From Xiphias gladius (taxonomy: Eukaryota > Chordata > Actinopteri > Istiophoriformes > Xiphiidae), in contig NC_053420.1 in NCBI RefSeq assembly GCF_016859285.1, positions 7,922,001 through 7,986,000 on the forward strand: a stretch of DNA of 64,000 nt, in the 5' to 3' direction. Numbering within the stretch: position 1 is the first letter of the stretch; each line of letters starts with the position of its first letter. Under the pieces are notes generated by a model that was not told the DNA's origin, made no database searches, and saw only the letters and a list, made by a program, of their open reading frames with translations. Both the position numbers and the translations under genes were made by a program. Below are positions 13,501-26,300 of this stretch, piece after piece.

Positions 13501-16500
13501 GAGCGTCTTCAGGAAGAGCTGGAGGAAGCCAAGGACAAGGCCCGGCGGCGTTCCATCGGCAACATCAAGTTCATCGGCGAACTCTTCAAGCTCAAGATGT
13601 TAACGGAGGCCATCATGCATGACTGTGTGGTCAAGCTGCTGAAGAACCACGACGAGGAGTCCTTGGAGTGCCTGTGCAGACTGCTCACCACCATCGGCAA
13701 GGACCTAGATTTTGAGAAAGCCAAGGTGAGATAGAGTAGTTAATTTAAATCTTTATGCTAAGCTAAGATAGCCGGCTGCAAGCTGTAGCTTCTTATTAAC
13801 TATACAGACTAGAGATTGGTATCAGTCTTCTAATCTAACTCTCTGAGAAAAAACGCAAATAAGCATAAATCCCCAAATTTCAAACTGTTCCTTAAATTTG
13901 TGACAAAGTAGCTTCATTGTGGAAAGAGCTACACAACTGATATAAAAGAACGTTGAAATCAGATCACTGTTCAGTTCACAAGAGACTAAAGTCTTCAAAA
14001 CAACGTGTATAAGCTCGTGAAGAATCCTTGATTTGTCAGTGATTGTTGGTGAATGAAAGCTTTAAATATACAGTATTCACCGGAATAAAATGCAGTTGGT
14101 TGTTCAGCAGATTTTCTCCCATTCTAAATAAAATATTAAGAGTAATTGCATTGCTTGCAGGGATTAAGCTATGAGGTGGACACTTTGTCAGCAGCACTTT
14201 GACATCAGTACAACCGCAGGGCAGCGCATGTCAGTATGTCCAACATGCCACCAAGCAACAAAGTTTTCGGAGACGTAAAAGAGAGAGTTCTGGTGGGATT
14301 CGATCCTCAGATGCTTGGAGAAACATAACTCTGAGGGCCTTTCTGCTTTCTCTCTCTGCTGTATTGCGATCGGTTGTTTGATCCTCATCATCTACCACTC
14401 ACCCTGCAAAAAGAAAACCCTCTGGCCAGGGAACCTGCTATGAACTCAGCACAAAAAGTTAATTCTGCTTCATTTCCTTTTGTGTTTGCTACTGAAAGAT
14501 GTTTTAACTGTTTACCAGCATGTAAGTGTAGCGTCCATACATAAAATCCTACAGAATGTGGTCATAAATCATCCTCCTTGTCCTTCGGATGAGTTTCATC
14601 CTGTTTTAATGTGGTAATATCCTGAACATAGACATTTTATTGTAGGGCCATTGCAGCCAATTGGATCCGTTATATTACAATCTTTGTGCTGCTGGTCGAT
14701 TTGAGTAGAGACATAGAGCATAAAACCTTCATCTCTCCAGTTAACTGTCTCTCTCTCTCTTTCTCTTTCCCTTTCCCTTTCTCTTTCTCTTTCTCTCACG
14801 CACACCAGCCTCGAATGGATCAGTATTTCAATCAGATGGAAAAAATCGTCAAAGAGAGGAAGACCTCATCCCGGATACGGTTTATGTTACAGGATGTTAT
14901 AGACCTTAGATTGGTGAGTATGTGTTTGTGATATTTCTTTTTATCTGCACAGCTGTAGAGAGTCCAGACTCAAATGCTTCAAAGTAACTCAGGACAACGA
15001 CGTATTTTCCCAGAGGTGTATGTCATCTCTCTGACCTCCTGGAACACTCCTGGATATTCTGGTCATATCCTGCTAAATGGATATCTACCACCGCTATAGT
15101 TGTTTTGTTTTTTTCCCCCAAAAAAGACTGATTTTTTTGGGGGGGGCTGTGGTCTGTAGCTGTGGTCTGTAGCTGTAGGAAAATACATAGCAGAACAGAG
15201 GCAAACCTGAGGCACAGACACTGTAGATCTGTACACACTTGGTGACTGGGGTGCTGATCACCTCTCACTGCCGATAACACATGATGGTTTTTATCGAGGC
15301 CGTTCAGAGTCTTCAAGCCATGTTTGTAAGCACGTGCATTCAGAGCACATCAGTAATACTCTACAACCCGTCAGCATGCGGATTAAAAAACAAACAGGAC
15401 GGGGGGAAAAAAACACTATCAAAATACTCAGACAGGAGTATCTCAACAATTCAATGTCCCTTAAAACATTTTAAAGCCAGCATTAATTCTACCATATATC
15501 ATTGGACTATATTTTGAAACAGTATGGTGTATTGTGGTAAGATGCCACAGAGTAAAATGTGATTTGCTTATTATGGATGCAGTACTGCTTTACCATTACT
15601 AAGTGCTGTTTTGCCAGTGGCTTTAAAACAGCAATTACCAGACAAAGATGAATTAAACTATACTAATGTAGACGTAAGGTCAGATCGGGGCTGGCTCATG
15701 TGGCCAAAATCACCCAGCCTTGATTCACCCTTTTCTGCACAAATGCACATAGACAAAAACACTACTGACCACTTGCAGCGTTGTCATCATTATGCATGTA
15801 TAATAAATACAGACAGCTGTCCGTGCTTCTTGGCATCAGCCTGAGCAGGCGAGCTAGCTCTCGCTGCCAGTAAATGTAGAATCCACACACCAGTCAGTCC
15901 TTTCCCATGGCTTTACCTCTTAGCACAGTATCTCATCAGCGAACGTGGCAACCACAGATAAGTGTATAGTCATTTTACAGCCCCCCCCCCCCTCTCGTAG
16001 ATGTGACGCCATCCTGCGTCATGAGTCAGGTCAATTTTATTTCTATAGCTAAGAAATTTGCCAAAATTTGCCTCAAAGGGCTTCACAGTCTGTACATCAT
16101 ACGACACCCTCTATCCTTAGACCCTCAGTTTGGATAAGGAAAGACTCCCATAGAAACCCTTTTAGCGGGGAGCAACAGAAGAGGGATCCGCAGTAGGTGT
16201 AGTGTGTTCAGAGTGGACGGAAATAACAAGATTAGATTACAACATGGAGAATCAGAATAACTATATTACGTAGATGTGTCACAGTCAAACACATTGCACA
16301 TTTAGTGTAACTATTCATGTTACTTTCACTCAACACAGCTCGTGTAGCCAGCTGTCATTTATGATGCACAGTTATTGTGTTAGTTACTATTTTTTAGTTC
16401 ATCTTGTAATAACTATATTTTGCACATTGTAGACATTTTACACATTTGTACAAAAAGAATAATTTGAATTAATTTCATTCATTGGCCAGTGTCAGGTCAG

Positions 16501-19500
16501 ACACAGTAAAAGGGCCTACCTCATACTTCATCTCTGCATGTATGTTCAAATACAATGTCTTCACTCATAGATTTTGACCAGAGGCTGCAAACTAGCTTCA
16601 GCTAAGACGCCCTCGTATATTCATTACATCCGAAGCATTGTTTCTCCTTATGTAACAATATTTGTCTGTATTGTCCCAGTTAAACAAACGAACTAATAAG
16701 TAGTTGTGGGCAGGTTAACATTTTCTGGCGTCACATCACTAGCAGAAAAAAAATATATAAGGACTAAGAGAAATACAAACAAACGGGGAGCAAATGACTT
16801 AACATTACAAGTGTCCTGCTGTGCTTTTCCAACAGAGAGGCATCTGCATTGATTAAACTGTGATTTCCTTGCAGCTTTCACCTAACACAAGCTTTTCGAA
16901 TCGATGTGTCTGTCTCCTACATGATGCAGGAAAACACAGATTCCATCCCTCCTGTCAAATTTGAAATTAAAATGAGCAAGGCTACTTAGGCAGTGCAAGG
17001 ATCTACTTTGTTTAAAAAACAAAAGCTCTGTGTTCAGCATCGACACAAATGTTAATGACAAATGATGGGTTGTTACGCAAGTTGAAAGTGATAACCTTGT
17101 TAACAGATCTCTCTGTCAGTTATGATCACTGGTTAATTCATCAGTGTGTCCCCGGGCATTAGGATATTCCTCTGTGATTGACAACAACTTCTGTGTATGC
17201 TCTGATGTGTCTGGTACTGTATGATAAAGCCAGCACATACTCCGAAACACTCTGGGCTGTCATTTGAATTGGCTTAGATAAAGAACAAGGAAATCCGTTT
17301 GAAACTACAGAATCTGACACTACTGGTTTGATTGGGGTCCGAAGTCATTGTGGTGGTCATTTTTCTTTCAGCACAACTGGGTTTCCAGAAGAGCGGACCA
17401 GGGCCCGAAGACCATCGAGCAGATCCACAAGGAAGCTAAGATTGAAGAGCAGGAAGAGCAGAGAAAAGTGCACCAGCAGCTGCTGTCCAAGGACAGCAAG
17501 AGACGGCCAGGTCAGGCCTGCAGTCTAAATCCTCTTTAAGGCTTAGAATCACATAGGCAGAGCTAAAGTGACTCAGGAAGCCTGCAAGCATACAGGCAGA
17601 CTTCCTGTCCCTATAGCCTGCAAAGACGCTATTGTGCCCAACAGCAGACAGGAAGCCCCCTACTCCCTCGCATCTGTTAGACGGCCTGTAATATTTCATC
17701 ATGTATAGCAGCATGCTACAGAAACAGCCAAAAATATGGCTCTGTCCGCCACTTTCACAGTCGTTTGACTCCTTTGTATTTCCACTGAACTCATTTTAAA
17801 CCTGCATTTTCCCTGCGTGTGTGTGTCTGTCTGTCTGTCTTCATAGATCCGAGAGATCAGAGAGATCAGCGCGTACAGAGAGATGAGACCTGGAACACTG
17901 TGCCCATGACAAAGAACAGCAGGACCATCGACCCCAACAAGATCCCAAAGATCTCCAAGGTGAGACATGCTGCCAGGGCCATTTAGAGGCATAGGTGAGC
18001 TAGACTGGTTAGTGAGGACGCCACCAGCTGAAAGGGCGCCAAACACTTGGAAGATCTTATTTTTTATTTTATTTTATTTTATTTTTTTAATTATTTATTT
18101 ATTTATTTTATTTTTTTTGTAATTGAGATGCCCAATCTGCTTTTAAAAGTCACTGACTGACACCCAGTCTCATACCTCCTACCGGTAGGAGTATACAGAC
18201 ACACTGCAGGCAGGGGACACTCTGTCATATCATTTCAGACTGCTGGCTGCCACTTACTTTGCGTCCCACGCAGCTCATTTGCTCACATCACTGCATACGA
18301 ATCATGACTACAATGACACAAATAACTAAGTGCCGGCTTAAGTTCCATGCAAACATATCATATGATTTTAAAAACTGGGATAAGACCCTTAACCGGGACA
18401 CTCTGCATTTGTGTGCACTGGTGCATCCTCTGCTGAAGTCACATAGAGATCAGTCAGCCAAACAGAAGATATAATGATAATAGTTTTAAGGATCTACGCC
18501 CTGAAAAAAGAAAGGGAGGGATGGATGGGGAATACTTTATCAGTCCCAATTATATACAATAAAATAAAAATAGATTTGAGACTAAAGATAGAACCACATG
18601 CTCTGCGAGATGTAAAATGTAAAAAGAATTTAAGTTAATATTGGATCATAAGGCGTGGTCAGGACTTCTCGAGGAGATGCTCCCATAAAGACAAGCAGAG
18701 ACACATGTTATGTGACGCAAGATTCATACAGGCCTTTAAATAACCAAGCTTCTTATGTTTGATATCATACTGTGTATTGAACATGATTATTACCAGGAAA
18801 AGACTCATAACGGGCCTTTGTGTGAATGCAAACCTCCTCATTGGCTGCTACTGTATGTGTCGATGATGTGACACAGGCCAGTAGGTGAGAGGAGCTGAAT
18901 TTAGTTGAATTCGACAAAAGTATCACGGTGTTATCTGGCTATTGAGAGACCAGTCTCCTCAGGAGCACCAGTGGACGTCCAGAAACCAAAATGGCTCCGG
19001 GAATGGCGCGGCATGCTGCTGCCTCACACCCACAGTCTCTCCCTTCAGCTAAGAGCCAGCCAGTTCAATGATGTACAAGGGTTTAGTTTAAAGAAAATCC
19101 ATCAAACCAACAGAGGCTGAATGTAGTGTTGTTGTGATATCAGGAATGGCCACTGATCAGAAGCTGGTCTCCGACAGTCTGAAAGCATTTTGTATTTTCT
19201 GTGTCCGATGGTCTGTGTTGAATCTGCAGGCTGTCTTTTGAACAGTCAGTCTCGGCTGATCACTGCCAGTATCTTAATTTAGATAAATTGTTGAGGTTGT
19301 TCTTCGTGTTGTGACAAGTTTGTCTCCCCGTCGATCTTCCGTTTGTTTTTCCATGGTAGTCACAAGTTCCCTTACTTGTGGTTCTTATAGGCAGAAAGTT
19401 TCCGTACGTGGCAGATAACTGTTTACACAGCACCAAGATGAATCCTGTGGATCATCATAACCGGGCTGTTTACACAAACTGTCCCTGTTCTCATCTGATG

Positions 19501-20275
19501 TACATTATTGTTATACATGTTCAGTAGTACAAAGTCCCCCCCGCTGGATCTATGAGGTACTGCAGTGTGTGTGTTTTTTTTTAAAACAAAAAAAGCAAGT
19601 TTATGTTTTTGTGGCGCTCCACCTGCTGGATGCACTCTGTCATGTTTCAGTGTCAGTTGAACAGAGGAGAACAGTCCTTAATTAAGCCCTTTGGTCACCT
19701 CACGTAAAAAACAGTATGGTATGTATACAGTCATTCCGGTGGTACTTGTCCTTTTTTTTTAGCATTGGCAGAATTCCGGCAATGGTGAAAAAAGAAGCTT
19801 ATTTTTCCCTCTGCTGGGCATATTGAGGCTCAAGGGAGACAATTCTGTACCTATAGTTTTGAGTTTTTCGTTTTCCTTGTGTATTTTTTTTAAAGCGGGA
19901 ACACCGAATTTGGTTCTTAAACGATTCTCTTTCTCCAGCCTCAAATGGATGAGAAGATCCAGTTGGGCCCACGGGCTCAAGTCACGTGGGTGAAGGGCAG
20001 CAGTGGAGGAGCCAAGGCCAGCGACTCAGGTAAGATGGCGCAGCCAGTTGAAACGACATTACAGGAAGAAAAGACCTGGAGATACGGCACAGAACGGAGG
20101 GGACAGGGGAAGCATGGGTCATCACGCAGCCAAGTATTTTTCATCTTGTGTCTCAAAGGCCCGTTCATCAAACAAAAACACCAAGACTGACTCAGTGGTG
20201 GAGAACTGATCTTCCAAACTTAGTGGTTTTGTTTTTTGTTTTTTGTTTCTTTCCCTGACATCCCTCAGCTTTCTG

Positions 20276-20315
<40 letters not shown>

Positions 20316-23300
20316 TCAGCTGCTGACTTGTCAACATTACATGTCGATTTAAGTTGTAACAGTTCAACATTTCTAAAATTACCGTGGCAGTCTCAGTTAC
20401 ACTAGATGGCGAGAGATCAAAGAACTTAACCCTGCTTAACACGACATCATCTGCCTGATGACACTGTGGCTGCAACTGGCTTAAATGTCACCCGCTTGTC
20501 TGTATGCTTTAAACGAAGTGCGACCTGTCGTCCGATTACCTCTGAGGATGTTTATGGTTTTTCCCGACAGCCTCGCTCAAGGGAAGGAGCAAGACAAAAC
20601 ACTCGCTGCATGAAAGAGGGTGTCAACGTCGCATTGTTGTGTTTGTAAAGTTACAGAAAAACTGTCAGACAGGTGTTGAAGCTTACTGACACCTCACTTT
20701 TGGCCTGAAGCACAATGGAAATTTTTTCTTTTGATCAGCATTAAATTTTGTATTTGCTTCTGCTCTTGACATATAAATCTTTTACATAAATATATATCAT
20801 ATATCATATCATACCATATATATAATGAGTCAGTTGAAGCAGCACTCTTCTAAATGATTGGACCTTGACTCTAATAATCCACAAATCACTACCCTGGATT
20901 TTTCTGGTCCTTTTTTGTCACTCGTGTCTCCTACAAATGTTTCTCCTCGTTACAGAACTATCACGGACAGCTGGCCTCAACCGTTACTCCGCGCTGCAGT
21001 CCACGCCCTCACCTCAACCCTCCAGCACACCTCCACAGAACCCAGACTTTGACTCCAGGAGAACTCTGGGAAGGTAAAGGGACAACGTCACCTTTTTTAT
21101 TCCGGGCTCCTGTTAGTTTCTTTTCGCTGCCCTCTGGTGAGGGTGTCTTTGTGGCTCTGATAGCTAATTTGTCTGACCTTATGTTGGCAAGATGTCTCAA
21201 ATCCTGATTCTCATTTGCTTTTTTTCCCCCCCCTCCCCGGCAGTCGTAGCAGCACAGGCCGAGAGCGCAGTGAGAAGCCACTGATCTCTGCCCCGCCATC
21301 ATCGCGGCCCGGGACGTTCACCAGGGGAAGCAGTGCGAAGGAGCTGCTGGACAGTCAAACCCCAGAGGAGCCGCGGAGAGACCGGGAGCGAGAGGGAGCC
21401 GAGCCCCGGAGACCGAGCGTCACCGAGGACAAAACGGAGCCGGAGCGCAGCAGAGTCAGAGAGCCTGGTGAGCCACACGGTGCTGCAGTGGACATTCATG
21501 GAAATAATACTGATACATAAACAATCCTTATTGATATCACAGTGATATTTGCTTTCTGCCATTTTTAAGTAAATATATGGAATTTTTATCTACATTTTTA
21601 ATCTATTTTATAGTAACACAGAATAAGATTAGCTAGGAAAAAAGTATACATAAAAATTTTTACTTTCTCTGCAGTTTTTCTCAATCTATCAGCAACAAGA
21701 AAATCTGTTTTTGCCCTCATTGTCATCTTTTATTTACACAATATTAAGTTCATGTGAATTATTGCGTGATGATGTAAATTACACATATTTTCACATTTGA
21801 CTTTAGTTTGTCAGTTTTACATTCCTCGTGTTAAAACAGCTTTATCGGGATCAGCAAACAATCATATCTTACTATCAGTTTCATTAACTTGTCCACTGAT
21901 AGTCCTTGTATTATGACACATAGAAAAGAATTTGGAAGCGAAAGCAGGTGGAAATCCTGTTCAAAAACAAAAGCATCACCTCACTACAAATTATGAAGAA
22001 ATGGTTTTTAAATTAGTTTTGGTTATAAATCCCATGACCTGTGCTATTAGTCTGTTCAGTGAGGTTCTTTACTTGTCGATATAAAAATAAAATCACAAAT
22101 TTGATCTTAAAAGCAAACTTTGCCCCATGATTATTCTCTACAAGCTGGGATTTGTTATCATAGGTCCAAAACCAAATTAGAAAAGTATGAACTCTTATAA
22201 ATTACAAATGGACAAAGCCATTATATCAACCATTGTGATGGTTTTTTCATTAAATTCAGAACAGAGTAGGTTATTTATGAGGAGATTTAAGAGACATCTG
22301 AATGTAGCTCTTACCAAAGACACAGTGTTGTGACTTTTTTTTTTTTTTTGCACTGACAGTGAAACCTGAGCCTGTGGTCCAGACCCTGGATAGACCTGCC
22401 CTATCTGAGGAGGGGATAGAGAGGAAGTCCAAGTCCATCATCGACGAGTTCCTGCATATAAACGATTACAAGGTGCTGAGATTCACAAGAAAGTCAACAG
22501 TAGTCGAGTTCAGTGATTTTTAGACACTAAAGGTTTAATGCACATTAACAAACTGCTGCCTAAAAAGAAATATTATCAATGAAACAATGACGGATAATCA
22601 GATAATTTACTTTAAAAAAAAAAAAAAAAATAGTTGAGGTAAATCAAGCATTTTGTCTTCATTGCTTATAACAAATAACTAACTATAATAATTATTTGAG
22701 GAAATTGCTTATACTGTATGAATCAGTGGGTATTGATTCTTTAAGCTGCATTTAGTGAAATACTGTACTGCTACTTTTAATTGCTAGAATGTAAGAATTC
22801 AGATGCTTGCGGTGCTAAGTTCCCCTTTTGTCCCTGCTCTCCGGGTCACTCGAGCTTGATCATATTTCTTCTGTTTTCTGCAGGAGGCTGTCCAGTGTGT
22901 GGACGAGCTCGATTTGGGCTCTCAGCAGCACATCTTCGTGCGCGTGGGGGTGGAGTCGACGCTTGAGCGAAGTCAGATCACACGGGACCACATGGGCCAG
23001 CTCCTCTTCCAGCTAGTGCAGCAGGGAATCCTGCCCAAACCCCAGTTCTACAAAGGGTCAGTTCACCGGCTTAATGTGCTGTCTTTATTTATAATAATCA
23101 AGCGTTTTTTATTGACATGAAGCTAATTTTTATCACAGTGTTGTGTGCTCACCTCTTTGTTGTGAGTGTGGCTGCTGTGTAACACTTTATTCATGAAAGC
23201 GATGGCACATCACACATACTGTCTTTTGACTCTTTTGCTCTTTCCAAAATGTCCTTTTTCTAAAGATTTTAAGGTGACAGTAAGATGAGGAAAAGAGCTG

Positions 23301-26300
23301 CAGTTTTTATTTGGTTTCATCGGGTAACTGTCGCATGTTAAACCAAAGCTGTTTCTTCAGGACTTGAAAGAAAGATATAAAGAAAAAGCCACTGATTCAG
23401 TTTCCTCAAAAAAAGGCCCTAGGAGACATTAAAAAGTCTTAAATTTGATTTACAAAAGTCTTAGATCTTGTCTCTTGGTTGCTGTAGGCAGTACTGGTAG
23501 TTCTAAATTGTGATGTGATTGAGGGTGCCGGGAGACCTTATACACGTATACACTGAAAGTGAAGCTGGTAAAACAATGGATTTTTCTGCAGGAGGCTGGT
23601 CAGTCATTTTTGTGAAGTTTCAGTCGGCACTATCAGACCTATCAAACACCGTCACTACTACTAGCTACAGTAGCTATGAAGCTCATCAGCTCACAATGGG
23701 AAAGTCTCGTTTTTAGCAAAAACTAAAAATGGACTTGATAAACTTATAAGTTGTAAATGGTTCATAAACCCATCCATTTTTCTATCACTTACCCTGGTCC
23801 ATTCAAATTAATGTATAATTAATGATATCAGTAGGAATTAATGCTATATACTGCTAGGGAGTATTGAGGGGGGAAAAGTATATTAGTAATAAACTGATTT
23901 TCCATCATACTTTAATTTCACTTTGGCCTGTTTGAATGTGAAACAGATGTTAAACTGCATTCTATTTGCTATTTAAAAGGTCTTTAAAAGTAAATTGTGT
24001 GGCTGTGTGAGTTGCTCAGTGACATCCACAGGCCAAAGAAAAAGGGACCTGTGCTAGAGGGCTCTTTTGAGGTGGAGGTCTTCTCCCCCTGCAGAATCCC
24101 CTGAAGCGGACTTTTGCTCAGAAATGAGATGCTTTTCTGTGTTTTTTGAGCAGTTTCGGTTCTAACCGCCCCCCTGTCCTCGTGTTTTTCTCAGGTTTGC
24201 AGACACGCTGGAGCAGGCGGACGACATGGCCATCGACATTCCCCATATCTGGCTGTACCTGGCCGAGCTGCTCAGCCCTGTGCTGAAGGAAGGGGGCTTC
24301 TCTATGAGAGAGCTCTTTAGGTACTGAGACGTCTATACCTGAGTCATGCATTCATGCCTAAGGAGGCCATATACGAAAAATATAGTGAAATTTGATGTTC
24401 AGGGAAAAAAAAAATCATCAGCTTGTGAACAGTGGTGCATAATATTGGCTTCAGTCACCTCAGTCTGCACAAGCTTGGAGGTCACGCTACCTTTTCTTCT
24501 TTTCAGGCCCTTTGTTTACCACCACATCTTAGTGCTCGGTCTCATAAAGGGGAAAAAAAATAACCCTCAGAAAAACGTCACATACAAGCTGTTAGGTTTT
24601 TGCATGAAGTGCTGCAAATTTGCTGTAAACTTAAACTCTATATGATGGAAAAGTAATGTGCGGACTTTTTTTTTTTTTTTTTTAAATTTCATTTCATTTC
24701 TGCCGTCTCTGTTTGTTCACAGTGAATTAAGCAAACCTTTGCTTCCTGTGGGAAGAGCTGGGATCTTAATTTCTGAAATACTGCACATACTATGCAAACA
24801 AATGGTAAGCAACACTTAAATCAGATTTTTATTTATTTTAATTTTTTTTTAAACTTTGTTCTGCACACATTTATATAACCTGTTCGCCTATGGAGCCAGA
24901 AGAGTAAACCAGTAGCTGAACTGCAGATAAAGGCATGCACAGTTAAAGGATGATCAATGATTGGTCATTCCATTAAATGTCTTTCCAGACTGATGATAGA
25001 TAAAGAATATATATTGTTTATTGTTACACTGAAGTGGAGTTTACCTTAGCAATTTTTTTATTATTCGTTAATTATAATTATACTTTAATTAATAATCAGT
25101 TAAAGGAATAATGCAAAATGTGCATCCCAAGAGTATCAGCAAGGCTTAGGGGCTTTTTTGGGCTTTTTTTGTTTCCATTCATCAAGTAAATCACTTGCAT
25201 TGTATTTGGTAAACATCTATTCAGCATATAGCACTAACATTTAATTTTGCTCACTGCTTTAAATTAGATGAAAAGTAAAAAGATATTTCGGAGAAGAGAG
25301 TTGTGATGTTGTCCGGTCTCGTCTCCACAGAGCCATAGGACTGTGGGTTCTTTGTGGAGGGAATCTGGCCTCAACTGGACTGACTTTCTACCAGAGGGAG
25401 AGGACGTCCAGGCTTTCATCTCACAGCAGGTTGGTGGCAAAGCCCCGCACTCAAATCAAGAAATATCATTATCATGGGAAAACTCAGAGTCACCATCCGT
25501 CAGCTGTTAAACTAACAAGCTGATAAAGATCCCTTTCCAAAGTCCTCGCCATTGTTCTTCCTCGTCTCCCCTTTTTTCCATTTCATCGTCTTTCCCTTAT
25601 TTATCACTTCCTCAACATATCCATGTCCTCTTGACACAAACAGAAACTCCAGTTCGTTCAGTCGGACGGCTCCAGCCCCGAGGCGGCTCTGTCTAGGAGG
25701 ATCTTGTCTCCTGAAGAGCTTAGACGACAGCTGGAGAGACTCCTCCTGGAGGACATGGCCAGTGACGAGCAGATCTTTGACTGGGTAGAGGTATGGCAAG
25801 TGACACATGTATGCGCACGTTTGTCATCAACCGAGCTCTGCGAGACTCAGCGGGGCAGCCTGTTTTTCAAGATTGACATAACTCAGCTTATTCACACCTG
25901 GTGGGTTGCATGTAATGAGCAGAAATACTGAAGTAACAGTTGAGCATAAGTGGCAAATGCCCTGTTACGTTTTTGTTTTACTCTATTGAGGAGAGTATAG
26001 CCCAGTACAACTACAGTCTTATCTGCTGGCTACTGAGCAGGAGCAGTTGGGGTTTAAGGGGCCCGGCTCAAGGGCACCTCAGTGGTGGGTAAGCACTTCC
26101 TCACACAGATTTCCCAGGTTTTTACATGGGTAACGAGGAGGTGGTGGCGGTCGCAGCCACTTGGTGTTTTGAAAGTACAGATACAGTTCAAGGCGAAATA
26201 CAAAACTTTTCACATGCTGTCATACCATGGTGCATCGATTGCTCCTTACCACAAGTAACATGCAATACAAGTCCAATGGACTGCTTTAGTTTGAGCTGGT

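Larger units (their letters stand above)
12160..14913 (+). other. eif4g3: MIF4G (HEAT) domain exons of eif4g3
   Basis: Exons 12160-12357, 13193-13339, 13489-13725 and 14809-14913 encode the middle domain that binds eIF4A, eIF3 and RNA. It starts [15 protein letters not shown] and continues through [38 protein letters not shown] and [13 protein letters not shown]. Conservation to mammalian eIF4G3 is near complete here, and all four exons begin and end in phase 0. Confidence 0.96.

Noticed and set aside
20122-20475. Minus-strand open frame with an Arg-Glu repeat
   Set aside because: It is produced by the CT microsatellite at 20281-20310.
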